Shown piece after piece: positions 50,152-59,306 of a stretch of 64,000 nucleotides of DNA. Within the stretch, counting starts at the first letter, position 1; each line of letters starts with the position of its first letter. A program made the position numbers and the translations under genes. Under the pieces are notes generated by a model that worked only from the letters and a program-made list of their open reading frames with translations, was not told the DNA's origin and ran no database searches. Source of the stretch: Helicobacter pylori PMSS1 (GTDB lineage Bacteria; Campylobacterota; Campylobacteria; Campylobacterales; Arcobacteraceae); assembly GCA_945883785.1 (NCBI GenBank), contig CAMCYD010000002.1, positions 1 through 64,000 on the forward strand, given 5' to 3'.

Positions 50152-52083
50152 TTACTTCGTTAAACCAAAAAACAATACGAGAGTAAGCAAAACAAATATA
50201 CCCCCAACCATTAATTTTAATGCTTTCGATAGATTTCCTGTTTGGATTATTCTACCTTCAACACCACCTTGATAAATCATTTTTGCAATACCATCTACTG
50301 TAGCATCTATAATTTTCATATCAATCTCTTTCCAACTAAATAGTGCCAATTTATGATAAGGCTTCACTACGGCTTTATCCCAAAAATGAGGAAGATAGTA
50401 TTGATTTGCTAATAGTTTAAAACAAAATCTTTTGTGAAGAGCTTTACTAAAATAGGTACCACTTTTGAGATATTTAATCACAGCAAACGCAACTCCAGCT
50501 ACTGCGATAGCGCTTGTAATTCCTATCAACATATAATGGGTATTGTGTTCTAAATGTCCTTCCCAAACTGGTAAAAGATTTGTAATGAATTCAAAAAAGT
50601 TTTCCTCAAACCATCCAGCAACAATAGCTAAAATTGCTAAAGGTGTCATCGCAGCGATAACATATCCGTAACTTTCATGCGGATGATATCCTAAATGATG
50701 ATAATTTTCTTTTCCATAAAATACATACATTACAAGTCTAAATGAATAAAATGCAGTTAACCCAGCTGTTATCCACAAAACTGTCCATAAAATATAAGCT
50801 TCATTTGCAAAAGCTGACTCTAAAATCATATCTTTTGAGAAGAATCCAGCAAGTGGAAAAATACCTGCAAGTGCTAAAGAAGCAATTGTCATAATGAGTG
50901 AAGTATATGGCATATGCTTTCGTAAACCACCCATATTTTTGATATTTATCTCATCATTCATAGCATGCATTACATTTCCAGCACCTAAGAATAATACTGA
51001 TTTGAAAAATGCGTGAGTAGCTAGATGGAATAATGCAACCCAATACGCTCCAAGACCAGCAGCTACAAACATATATCCAAGTTGAGATAATGTTGAATAA
51101 GCAATAATTTTTTTCATATTAGTTGCAACCAAAGCCATAGAAGCAGCACCAATAGCGACAAATGCTCCAAGTCCAGCTATGAAATAACCAACTTCAGGAA
51201 CAATTGCAAATATTTCATTTGATCGTATAAGTAAATATACCCCTGCTGTTACCATTGTAGCCGCATGAATAAGAGCCGAAACTGGAGTTGGACCTTCCAT
51301 CGCATTTGCAAGCCAAGTATTAAAAGGGAACTGAGCTGATTTTCCCATAGCTCCTATAAATAAGAAAATAGCGATTGCTACAACCAATTCATGACTCAAC
51401 ATCCCAATATTTGCAAATACTTCATCATATTGAAGTGTTCCTAAATTCCAAAAAATCAAAAACAGACCAATAAGCATACCAAGATCTGCAACTCTATTTA
51501 TTATAAAAGCTTCGTTTGCTGCCCATGATGGTGAAACTGCCGAATATGGTGAAAGTGTAGAAAATGGTGATTTTGTAATATCTTTACTATGAGGAACATC
51601 TGCTTTGTGATACCAAAATCCAATTAATCCCCAAGAACAAAGTCCAACACCTTCCCAGCCTATAAATAATCCAGCAAAATTATCACTCATTACAAGTATC
51701 ATCATTGAAAAAACAAATGCCGAAAGCCATGCGAAAAATCTATTAAATGACTTGTCGTGATCCATATAACCATTTGAGTGAATATGCACCATTGTTGAAA
51801 CAATAGTTACGACAACCATCATAGTCACACTTACTTGATCTACAACAAATCCAAATGGAATATAAACATGGCCGATTGATATCCAGTCCATCATATTCAC
51901 ATGGACAACTTCTCCAGTTTGAAGCATATTCGCTAAAAGTATGATTGAAGCAACCATAGAAATAGCGAGTAGTAGCGATGTTACAATCCCAACAATTTGT
52001 ACTTTTTTAGTGTTTCCAAAAAGTGCTGCAAACAATGACCCAACAAGTGGAGCAAAAAGTGCAATATATAAATAACTTTCCAT
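50152..52083 (-). CDS. nuoL: NADH-quinone oxidoreductase subunit L
   Basis: A 643-residue distal proton-pumping subunit. Seen: FAGLFIGWEGVGLCSWGLIGFWYHK, FLFIGAMGKSAQFPFNTWLANAMEGPTPVSALIHAATMVTAGVYLLIRS and NMKKIIAYSTLSQLGYMFVA. A C-terminal lateral helix is expected in the last about 100 residues (HFWDKAVVKPYHKLALFSWKEIDMKIIDATVDGIAKMIYQ). Typical length. 9-bp gap to nuoM. Confidence 0.96.
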   Translation of the reverse strand: MESYLYIALFAPLVGSLFAALFGNTKKVQIVGIVTSLLLAISMVASIILLANMLQTGEVVHVNMMDWISIGHVYIPFGFVVDQVSVTMMVVVTIVSTMVHIHSNGYMDHDKSFNRFFAWLSAFVFSMMILVMSDNFAGLFIGWEGVGLCSWGLIGFWYHKADVPHSKDITKSPFSTLSPYSAVSPSWAANEAFIINRVADLGMLIGLFLIFWNLGTLQYDEVFANIGMLSHELVVAIAIFLFIGAMGKSAQFPFNTWLANAMEGPTPVSALIHAATMVTAGVYLLIRSNEIFAIVPEVGYFIAGLGAFVAIGAASMALVATNMKKIIAYSTLSQLGYMFVAAGLGAYWVALFHLATHAFFKSVLFLGAGNVMHAMNDEINIKNMGGLRKHMPYTSLIMTIASLALAGIFPLAGFFSKDMILESAFANEAYILWTVLWITAGLTAFYSFRLVMYVFYGKENYHHLGYHPHESYGYVIAAMTPLAILAIVAGWFEENFFEFITNLLPVWEGHLEHNTHYMLIGITSAIAVAGVAFAVIKYLKSGTYFSKALHKRFCFKLLANQYYLPHFWDKAVVKPYHKLALFSWKEIDMKIIDATVDGIAKMIYQGGVEGRIIQTGNLSKALKLMVGGIFVLLTLVLFFGLTK

Positions 52084-52085
52084 TT

Positions 52086-52391
52086 TTATCCCCTCATCTT
52101 TTGTAACGAATCTAAATTAATTGTATTTTTTCGCTTGAACCATAAAATTAATAATCCCAGTCCAACAGCTACTTCGCTAGCTGCTATAGCGATTATAAAA
52201 AATGCGAACATTTGCCCTGTCAAATCTTGATGAAATTTTCCAATTGCAACAAAACCAATATTTACGGCATTGAGCATAATTTCAGTAGAAAAGAATAACA
52301 TTAATAGATTTTTTCTTCTCGTCGCACCATACAATCCAATTGCAAAGAGTATGACACTAAGTATCAAGTAATCATTTATCGTTACTATCAT
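52086..52391 (-). CDS. nuoK: NADH-quinone oxidoreductase subunit K
   Basis: A 101-residue three-helix membrane subunit: MIVTINDYLILSVILFAIGLYGATRRKNLLMLFFSTEIMLNAVNIGFVAIGKF. The Glu in STEIMLNAVN belongs to the proton-translocating E-channel, with a second Glu in ASEVAVGLGLLI. It overlaps nuoJ by 4 nt. Confidence 0.95.
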   Translation of the reverse strand: MIVTINDYLILSVILFAIGLYGATRRKNLLMLFFSTEIMLNAVNIGFVAIGKFHQDLTGQMFAFFIIAIAASEVAVGLGLLILWFKRKNTINLDSLQKMRG

Positions 52392-52963
52392 TTCTTATCC
52401 TTTTTATTAAAATCGCTATGATGGTGGTCCATATCACATTCCATATCGTGAGCTATTACTGTGTCCATTTTTTTGCCAGCCAAGATGATTCCACCAATCA
52501 TTGCAACTAACAACATAACTGCTGCCACTTCAAAAGGTACTAAAAATTTTGTAAACAAAATAAGTCCAACATCTTGTGTATTTGTGTATTCAGGATGGAT
52601 AGGATACGCAGATATGATATTTGAACTTATTATTGGAGCTACCAAAATCAATACAACTAAAAATGCAACGACACCAACAAGTAAAAATGTGAGTCTTGGA
52701 TTTGATACTTTCTCTTCAACTTCACTAATCGAATCAAAAAACATCATCCCAAAAGCATACAATGCCATAACAGCCCCTGTATACACTACGATTTGAACAA
52801 CCCCTAAAAAATCTGCATTTAATAAGAAGAAAAATGCCGATATGAAAATCATACCAGCAGCCAATGAACTAAGTGCATACAATGCATTATTAGTTACAAC
52901 CGTGACTGTAAACATTGCGATAGTTAAAATCGCAAAAGTATAAAAAGCTACTACTTCAAACAT
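52388..52963 (-). CDS. nuoJ: NADH-quinone oxidoreductase subunit J
   Basis: A 191-residue five-helix membrane subunit: TNNALYALSSLAAGMIFISAFFFLLNADFLGVVQIVVYTGAVMALYAFGMMF. The VVQIVVYTGAVMAL segment is the conserved TM3 pi-bulge region. The C-terminus is His/Asp-rich (MDTVIAHDMECDMDHHHSDFNKKDKK), not part of the family core, and could bind metal. 9-bp gap to nuoI. Confidence 0.94.
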   Translation of the reverse strand: MFEVVAFYTFAILTIAMFTVTVVTNNALYALSSLAAGMIFISAFFFLLNADFLGVVQIVVYTGAVMALYAFGMMFFDSISEVEEKVSNPRLTFLLVGVVAFLVVLILVAPIISSNIISAYPIHPEYTNTQDVGLILFTKFLVPFEVAAVMLLVAMIGGIILAGKKMDTVIAHDMECDMDHHHSDFNKKDKK

Positions 52964-52972
52964 AATTTTTCC

Positions 52973-53596
52973 TTAATAAGCTAATGGTGTTTTTTTGATT
53001 TTTACATCAGCATCTGGACTAACTGCACCAAATCCATCGAATTCAATTTGTTGAGCAATACTATCAAATGGCGTCAAAAGGTCGTCTTTGAGTGCGAAAT
53101 GAGCTCTTTGTTCACTTGCATTTTCATATCTTCCACCATGAACAATAGCAAGTTCTGGACAAACTTCCGCACAATATCCACAAAAAATACAACGACCAAG
53201 ATTAATTGAATATTCAACAACCTCTTTTCTTGATTTTGCATCTATTTTTGTCTCCATTCTAATACAATTTGAGATACAAATTTTCTCACAAAGCCCACAT
53301 CCGATACATCTGTTATTTCCACTTTCAAGAAGTCCTAAAAGTTTATGCATGGCACGATATCGTGGACTTATTGGAAGAAGTTCCATTGGATATTTCACTG
53401 TATGCATTTGATTTTTAAATAATGCTTCGTTCATTATTTTAAATGTAATTCCAAGACCTTTGAACAACTCTGTACTAAAAGTTCTCCCCATAGCTTGTTT
53501 AAAAGCATCCCAACCAGTTTTTGGATACTCCTCAATCTCTACTTGAACATAACCAGATGTCCCTATATTTTTTTCTTTTAAATCATGAAAACTCAT
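52973..53596 (-). CDS. nuoI: NADH-quinone oxidoreductase subunit I
   Basis: A 207-residue peripheral-arm subunit with two ferredoxin-type [4Fe-4S] motifs, CIGCGLCEKICISNC (N6a) and CIFCGYCAEVCPELAI (N6b), preceded by the amphipathic membrane-contact helix and YPMELLPISPRYR. The C-terminus is slightly extended. It connects the NuoG electron wire to cluster N2 in NuoB. Confidence 0.95.
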   Translation of the reverse strand: MSFHDLKEKNIGTSGYVQVEIEEYPKTGWDAFKQAMGRTFSTELFKGLGITFKIMNEALFKNQMHTVKYPMELLPISPRYRAMHKLLGLLESGNNRCIGCGLCEKICISNCIRMETKIDAKSRKEVVEYSINLGRCIFCGYCAEVCPELAIVHGGRYENASEQRAHFALKDDLLTPFDSIAQQIEFDGFGAVSPDADVKIKKTPLAY

Positions 53597-53605
53597 ATTT
53601 TTTCC

Positions 53606-54568
53606 TTATACCATCATCACTATACCAGTGATAACTATGTTTACTAAAGCTATCGGCATCAATACTTTCCAACATAACCACATCAATTGGTCGGGTCTCA
53701 CATGTGGCCAAGATGCTCTTGTCCATAAAAATACAAATATCAATAATGCAACTTTTAACAAAATAGCAATCGCACCAGGGATAAATCCTAAATCATTAAA
53801 TCCACCCAAAAACATAAGTGATATTAAAAATGAAATTGTAAAAAGGTTTGCATATTCACCTATAAAAAACATCCCCCATCTCATCCCTGAATATTCTGTT
53901 GCATATCCACTTACTATCTCTGCTTCATGCTCAAGAAGGTCAAATGGTGTTCGATTTGTTTCTGCAAATCCTGCTATCAAAAATAAGAAAAATGCTACAG
54001 GTTGAGACCAAATAAGCCAATATTGAATTCCTCCAGATTGGAAATTGTTAATATCAATCAAACTCAAACTTCCAACCATCATAATAGGTGCAAGTATAGA
54101 TAAACCTGTAACTACTTCGTAAGATAAAAGTTGAATAGCAGTTCTAGCTCCACCTAAAAGTCCCCATTTATTTGATTGTGACATACCTGCAAGTAGCGGT
54201 CCATAGAGTCCTGTTGCCATAACACCAAGTACAAAAAGAATTCCAACATTTACATCTGAAATAATAACTCCCGGCACAAAAGGAACTGCACTCATAGCAA
54301 TAAATGCAGTGGCAGCTGTGATAACAGGTGCTATCATAAATATCAATTTATTTGCATTTTGAGGGACAAAATCCTCTTTTGTAAACAATTTAATACCATC
54401 TGCTGCTATTTGCAATAACCCAAAAGGACCAACATGAATAGGTCCTAATCTTCTTTGCATAAATGCTAAAACTTTTCTCTCAATATAAGTTGTAAACCCT
54501 GCCAAAGCTGAAAATACTAGAAGAACTACAACAACTTTAACGATAGTCATTAATATATCATTATCCAT
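53606..54568 (-). CDS. nuoH: NADH-quinone oxidoreductase subunit H
   Basis: A 320-residue membrane subunit forming the quinone channel. Seen: TYIERKVLAFMQRRLGPIHVGPFGLLQIAADGIKLFTKED and GWGLL-type SNKWGLLGGARTAIQLLSYEVVTGLSIL. RTPFDLLEHEAEIVSGYATEYSGMRWGMFFIGEYANL carries the conserved acidic quinone-loop residues. Typical length. 21-bp gap after the second nuoG. Confidence 0.97.
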   Translation of the reverse strand: MDNDILMTIVKVVVVLLVFSALAGFTTYIERKVLAFMQRRLGPIHVGPFGLLQIAADGIKLFTKEDFVPQNANKLIFMIAPVITAATAFIAMSAVPFVPGVIISDVNVGILFVLGVMATGLYGPLLAGMSQSNKWGLLGGARTAIQLLSYEVVTGLSILAPIMMVGSLSLIDINNFQSGGIQYWLIWSQPVAFFLFLIAGFAETNRTPFDLLEHEAEIVSGYATEYSGMRWGMFFIGEYANLFTISFLISLMFLGGFNDLGFIPGAIAILLKVALLIFVFLWTRASWPHVRPDQLMWLCWKVLMPIALVNIVITGIVMMV

Positions 54569-54589
54569 TTTTTATCCCTTAATTTTGTT

Positions 54590-57052
54590 TCACAAAGCAC
54601 AATCTGCAGATTGTATTTTGGTTAAATTTGCACTTATAAATCTATAGCCTGAAAATATGTTTTTAGTTTCACTACTTTTTGAAAAAGTTGGCACATAGGA
54701 AACATCGCCAACAAGCTGATTGTCAACCATTATTTCCAAGGTTACAGTTCCATTTTTTGTCTCTATTTGTACCAAATCGCCCTCACTAAATCCTATTTTT
54801 ACTATAAATTCATTTGAAACATACAATGCTGTTTTAAATTTTTCCAACTGTCTTGCAACTGCTGTAAATTCATTAAATTGATTTATTGGATTTGCATTAT
54901 AAATAATTAGCCCCTCAAGTTTTGCTTCACTTACTTTCGTTACAACTTCATTCCAAGCTACATTTTGAGAAGGCAATAGATAACCTCTTTTTTCTTCTCT
55001 TGCATTTGTAAAATAATTTTCTAGTTTTTCAAATGGGATTTTTTCAAATATTTCACTTGTATAATCAATCGTATATTTTACTTTTTTCGCTAAAAGTTCA
55101 TTTGCAATATCATTTAAAGTATAGCCTTTATAAGAGATTGCAGCATTTGTTGGAACTACTCTTTTATCAATATTTACAAAAGTTCCCTCTTGTTGATTTA
55201 ATGTTGGCATATCAAGAGTTCCGTCTCCTAAAGCACTGATTTCAACATCAGCTTTCATATTGTATCCGATGGTTTTTCCACTTGCTTTTTCATCCAAGTC
55301 ACAAAGCAAACTAACTCCTAAAGTATTTGTAGAAGTTGGTACAATAACAACATCAAAAGAAGTATATTTTTCTATTAAGCCACAAAGTTTTGCTAAATTT
55401 TCAGCTCTTTCGTGGCTGTACAAATCCGCTCCAACAACTAAAGTAAAAGTATCTTTTTTCTCCAACATTGCAGTAATTGTTTCAAGTAAAATATCATCAC
55501 TCCCAATCATCTCTAAAAGTTTCGTAGTTATATAACTTTCCTCTTTTGAAACTTTTTTAGAAATCTCTTTTGTAACTTCCTTGTCTTCGCCAGTTGCTTC
55601 ATCTTTCACTATTTCAGTAACTTTCTCTTTTATAACTTCAGTAACTGTTTTTGTTTTTGTGATTTTTAAACTTTCAAGGTATGAAGCAATTTCATTTGGC
55701 AAGTTTGTTCCAAAAATATCAAGTAAAAGATATAAAATAGCCTCTTCACAAAGTGGGGCATGAAAAACTGTTTCAATTGTTTTTCCTTTTTTCCCAAATC
55801 CTTCTACCGTACTGTCTCCGAGCGGATGAAAATATAAACCTGCACCTTTGTTTAATGAAATTGAATTATTAAAAGCGTATCTAACTGATGGTGCATCTGA
55901 TTTAAAATAACTTCCAACAGAAACTACAAAGTTGCTATCATGTAGTTTTTTTAAATCTCCACTGTAAAGTGATTTTCCAGTGATTGAACTAAAATGATTT
56001 AGAAAGGTTTTGTAAGCAAAAGCATCATCATTTACAAGTTTCAATCCGAGTTCTGATTTTAATTTTTGCAAAATGAAAGCTTCTTCGTTTGTGATAAAAC
56101 TATTAAAAATTATAGTTTCACTATTTTTAAATGCTTCAACTACTTTTTTAAATGCCACCTCATCTTTTGTTTCTACAGTATTTGAATAATCAAACCCAAA
56201 TCTAGCAGCTCCACTCAAACTTGTGTAGTGTGCATCATTTGTAACTCTATAAATCATATTTGTTTCATCTTTGATACTTTTGTGCTTCACTTCATAATAA
56301 AGCAATGAACAATCTGAACTATACGGATTTGAAGCTGGTATTTTTGTAAGTTCCCAAGCATTTGAAGTATATTTAAAATCACTACTTACCAATGCCCCAA
56401 CAGGACAAACAGAGATACATTCACCACAATGAATACACTTATCTTCTTCAAAACTTATAAGATTTTTGTTAAGTTTATTCCACATTGAATAAGCATCTTT
56501 TGGCATATTGTCTTTATAACTTTTGTCTAAAGCTTCGCTTCCTCTAACTGTTGTACCGAGTGCATTTGAACCAATCATATCTTTACAAATAGTCACACAC
56601 TTTTCACAAACGATACAAAGTCCAGGGTCATAACTCATCACACCCCAATGTTTTGTGTCCCTAAGTACATCTTTTACAGCATAATTTTGTTTATCTACAC
56701 CCATATAAAGTGTGTAATTTTGAAGTTCGCACTCTCCGCTTTGGTCGCACACTCCACATTGTAAAGGATGATTTACATCATAAACTTCCATTATTGCTCG
56801 TCTTTCAACTTCAATATTTTCTGTTTTTGTAGTGATTTCCATCCCATCTTTTACTTTTGCATTGCAGGCGTAAATTTGTTTTCCGCCTGATTCAACCAAA
56901 CACAATCTACAAGCTAAAGTTGGTGAACATCTTGTCAAATAACACATTGCAGGGATAAATATATCATTTGCTCTTGCGACATTTAGTATGTATTCTCCAT
57001 CTTTTGTAAGACATTCTTTACCATCAATTTTTACAGTAATCAAATCACTCAT
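54590..57052 (-). CDS. nuoG2: NuoG paralogue 2, without N7 cluster ligands
   Basis: The roughly 820-residue Fe-S subunit, starting MSDLITVKIDGKEC at the ATG overlapping the end of the first nuoG (8 nt). Fe-S motifs seen: [2Fe-2S] C37/C48/C51/C63; H95-C99-C102-C108; and two ferredoxin-type sets C146/C149/C152/C156 and C206/C209/C212/C216. The N7-type motif present in paralogue 1 is degraded here (KIPASNPYSSDC ... TSLSGAARFGF): only one of four Cys remains (C248). The rest is the molybdopterin-oxidoreductase-like region, with a highly charged Lys/Glu/Val/Thr insertion at about 455-505. Such tandem nuoG genes are known in some Campylobacterota. Confidence 0.88.
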   Translation of the reverse strand: MSDLITVKIDGKECLTKDGEYILNVARANDIFIPAMCYLTRCSPTLACRLCLVESGGKQIYACNAKVKDGMEITTKTENIEVERRAIMEVYDVNHPLQCGVCDQSGECELQNYTLYMGVDKQNYAVKDVLRDTKHWGVMSYDPGLCIVCEKCVTICKDMIGSNALGTTVRGSEALDKSYKDNMPKDAYSMWNKLNKNLISFEEDKCIHCGECISVCPVGALVSSDFKYTSNAWELTKIPASNPYSSDCSLLYYEVKHKSIKDETNMIYRVTNDAHYTSLSGAARFGFDYSNTVETKDEVAFKKVVEAFKNSETIIFNSFITNEEAFILQKLKSELGLKLVNDDAFAYKTFLNHFSSITGKSLYSGDLKKLHDSNFVVSVGSYFKSDAPSVRYAFNNSISLNKGAGLYFHPLGDSTVEGFGKKGKTIETVFHAPLCEEAILYLLLDIFGTNLPNEIASYLESLKITKTKTVTEVIKEKVTEIVKDEATGEDKEVTKEISKKVSKEESYITTKLLEMIGSDDILLETITAMLEKKDTFTLVVGADLYSHERAENLAKLCGLIEKYTSFDVVIVPTSTNTLGVSLLCDLDEKASGKTIGYNMKADVEISALGDGTLDMPTLNQQEGTFVNIDKRVVPTNAAISYKGYTLNDIANELLAKKVKYTIDYTSEIFEKIPFEKLENYFTNAREEKRGYLLPSQNVAWNEVVTKVSEAKLEGLIIYNANPINQFNEFTAVARQLEKFKTALYVSNEFIVKIGFSEGDLVQIETKNGTVTLEIMVDNQLVGDVSYVPTFSKSSETKNIFSGYRFISANLTKIQSADCAL

Positions 57053-59306
57053 CACCCACAACCTTTTCAATTTTAACTCTTTTAAATCTATACCCTGACG
57101 GTATCAAATCATCACTTAATCCATCATCAAAAGTAGGATAAAGTGCGATTGTCCCTTTTATCGTTGTATCAATTTTAAACATTTTGGTTTTTACTTGATT
57201 TCCGTAAATAATATTTACTTTATCTCCAGCCTTGATTTTAGCAGCTATTGCAAAAGATGCACTTCCTCTTAAATGAGTATCCGATTGCAAAAGAAGCGAT
57301 TTTCCAGTTGCTTTATTAAACTGATGCAATGGCTCACATCTATAAATGACACTTCCATTGTATGTTTCAAGCTCTTCCACTTCAGCAGGAACTTCATCAG
57401 CTGTAACTACTTCAAACCGATGCAAAGAGTATCCTCTTAAATCAGTTCCGTATTTGTCATATCCATTTTTCATAGCATCAAATTTTATAGTTTTAAATTC
57501 TTTTTGAAGTCCAAGAAGTTCAGTATAATCTATTGTATTTATTTTTTTATTGTCTAATATCTCATTTGCCAAATCATTGAGACAATACCCATCAAATGGA
57601 AGTGCTGCATTTGTATTGATAATTTTTAAATCGAGTCCAACAAAAGTCCCCTCTTGCTGATTTAAAGCTGGCACGTTAAAGTCTCCATTGCCATCATTTG
57701 AAATAATATAATCCCCAATTTCATTGTATCCCACAACTGTACCTTCGGTTTTTGCTTCCACATCACACAAAAGTGCAACACCTAAGGTATTTGTAAAAGG
57801 CGGTATTAAAAGAACTTTAAATTTGCCATATTTTTCAAGTAGCGCTACAAATTTGGCTATATTTTCTCCTCTTTTATGTCCATAAATATCGGTTCCAATG
57901 ATAATAACTTTATCTTTTTTTCGAGTAAATTTATCTTTTATACGATCAATCTCTTCCTCTCCAACACTTGATTCTCCACTTAAATAACCAACATCTAAAT
58001 CTTCTAAATATTCTTGTATACTTTTTGGTGCATTTGTGATGAAAGTTTTGCAAAGCATTGCTAAAATAGCTTCTTCGCTTCCAACTTCATACTTTACAAA
58101 TTGAGTATATTTATTTGATAAAGCGATATCATCAAGTGGATGCATATAGATAAACTCTGCTCTTTTTTTCTTTGTGGCGATATTTACACTATATTTTACC
58201 CCAGGATTATCTCGGCTTATTCTAGTCCCTATCATTATAATACCATCGCTTGAAGCTACCGTTTGATTTGTTGCACTATAAAGATTTTCACCGATAGTAG
58301 TATTATATGCTTGTAAGAACTTTTTATAATTATAAGCATCTTCATTTACAAGTTTTATCCCAAGTTTTTCTTTGAGTTTTTGCAAAATCATTGCCTCTTC
58401 ATTTGTGATATATGAGTTAAACTTGATGCTATCACAAGCTTTAAGAGCCTCAATTGCACTATCAAATTCCTCTTTGCTTTTACTTACATTTTTATTTTCA
58501 AACTCAAATCCAAATCTCCCAGCCCCGCAGAGTGTAGAAAATTCAAAATCATTTTTTACCCTTGCAATTTTCGTACCATATTTCACATCATAAATCAAAG
58601 CACATCCGCTACTACAATGTGCACAAGTTGCTGGTATTTTGGCACTTTCCCAAGCATTTGAACTATATTTGTATGGATTTGAAACCAAAGCCCCAACAGG
58701 ACAAACAGAGATACAATCTCCACACTGCTCACATCGTGACATTTTGATATCAATCGTTGATTTATAACCACCCGGTTTGATATAAAGTGCTGCTGTTCCA
58801 ATAATTTCGTTGCAAGTATGGACACATTTTTCACACATAATACAAAGGCTTGGGTCATATCCCAAAACACCCCATTTTTTTTGTTTGCGATTCAAATCAA
58901 TAGCTGCGAATTGTTGTGAATCTACTTTAAATTCTAAAGTTTTATTTTGTAAATCACACTCACCACTTTTATCGCAAACACCACACTGCAGGGGATGATT
59001 TACATCATAAAGCTTCATAATATTCGTTCTGTGACGAACAAGTTCCTCATTATTTGTAGTAACGACAGCTCCATTTACTGCTTTTTCTTGGCAACTTAAG
59101 ATATTTCCCTCTACACCAGCCACTTTGACGGCACACATTCTGCAACTTGCTATCGGAGAAACTTTAGATAAATAGCACATAGTTGGGATATAAATATCAT
59201 TTTTTCTAGCTATTTGTAAAATTGTTTCACCATAAGTTCCTTGACATTCTTTGCCATTAATAACGATAGTGATTAATTTTCCTCTGTGTTCTATTTTTTC
59301 ACTCAT
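57045..59306 (-). CDS. nuoG1: NuoG paralogue 1, with full Fe-S complement including N7 motif
   Basis: The 753-residue Fe-S subunit starts at the ATG at 59306, whose ATGA overlaps the upstream stop; frames from further upstream are not supported by an SD. Motifs: [2Fe-2S] C44/C55/C58/C72; H104-C108-C111-C117; ferredoxin-type sets C155/C158/C161/C165 and C192/C195/C198/C202 (CPVGAL); N7 motif C228/C231/C235/C260. Canonical complex I has one set where this protein has two complete ones, a layout reminiscent of [FeFe]-hydrogenase and NuoG-like subunits. The C-terminal half is the molybdopterin-fold region without known cofactor. It is placed directly after the unusual NuoF. Confidence 0.9.
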   Translation of the reverse strand: MSEKIEHRGKLITIVINGKECQGTYGETILQIARKNDIYIPTMCYLSKVSPIASCRMCAVKVAGVEGNILSCQEKAVNGAVVTTNNEELVRHRTNIMKLYDVNHPLQCGVCDKSGECDLQNKTLEFKVDSQQFAAIDLNRKQKKWGVLGYDPSLCIMCEKCVHTCNEIIGTAALYIKPGGYKSTIDIKMSRCEQCGDCISVCPVGALVSNPYKYSSNAWESAKIPATCAHCSSGCALIYDVKYGTKIARVKNDFEFSTLCGAGRFGFEFENKNVSKSKEEFDSAIEALKACDSIKFNSYITNEEAMILQKLKEKLGIKLVNEDAYNYKKFLQAYNTTIGENLYSATNQTVASSDGIIMIGTRISRDNPGVKYSVNIATKKKRAEFIYMHPLDDIALSNKYTQFVKYEVGSEEAILAMLCKTFITNAPKSIQEYLEDLDVGYLSGESSVGEEEIDRIKDKFTRKKDKVIIIGTDIYGHKRGENIAKFVALLEKYGKFKVLLIPPFTNTLGVALLCDVEAKTEGTVVGYNEIGDYIISNDGNGDFNVPALNQQEGTFVGLDLKIINTNAALPFDGYCLNDLANEILDNKKINTIDYTELLGLQKEFKTIKFDAMKNGYDKYGTDLRGYSLHRFEVVTADEVPAEVEELETYNGSVIYRCEPLHQFNKATGKSLLLQSDTHLRGSASFAIAAKIKAGDKVNIIYGNQVKTKMFKIDTTIKGTIALYPTFDDGLSDDLIPSGYRFKRVKIEKVVGDE

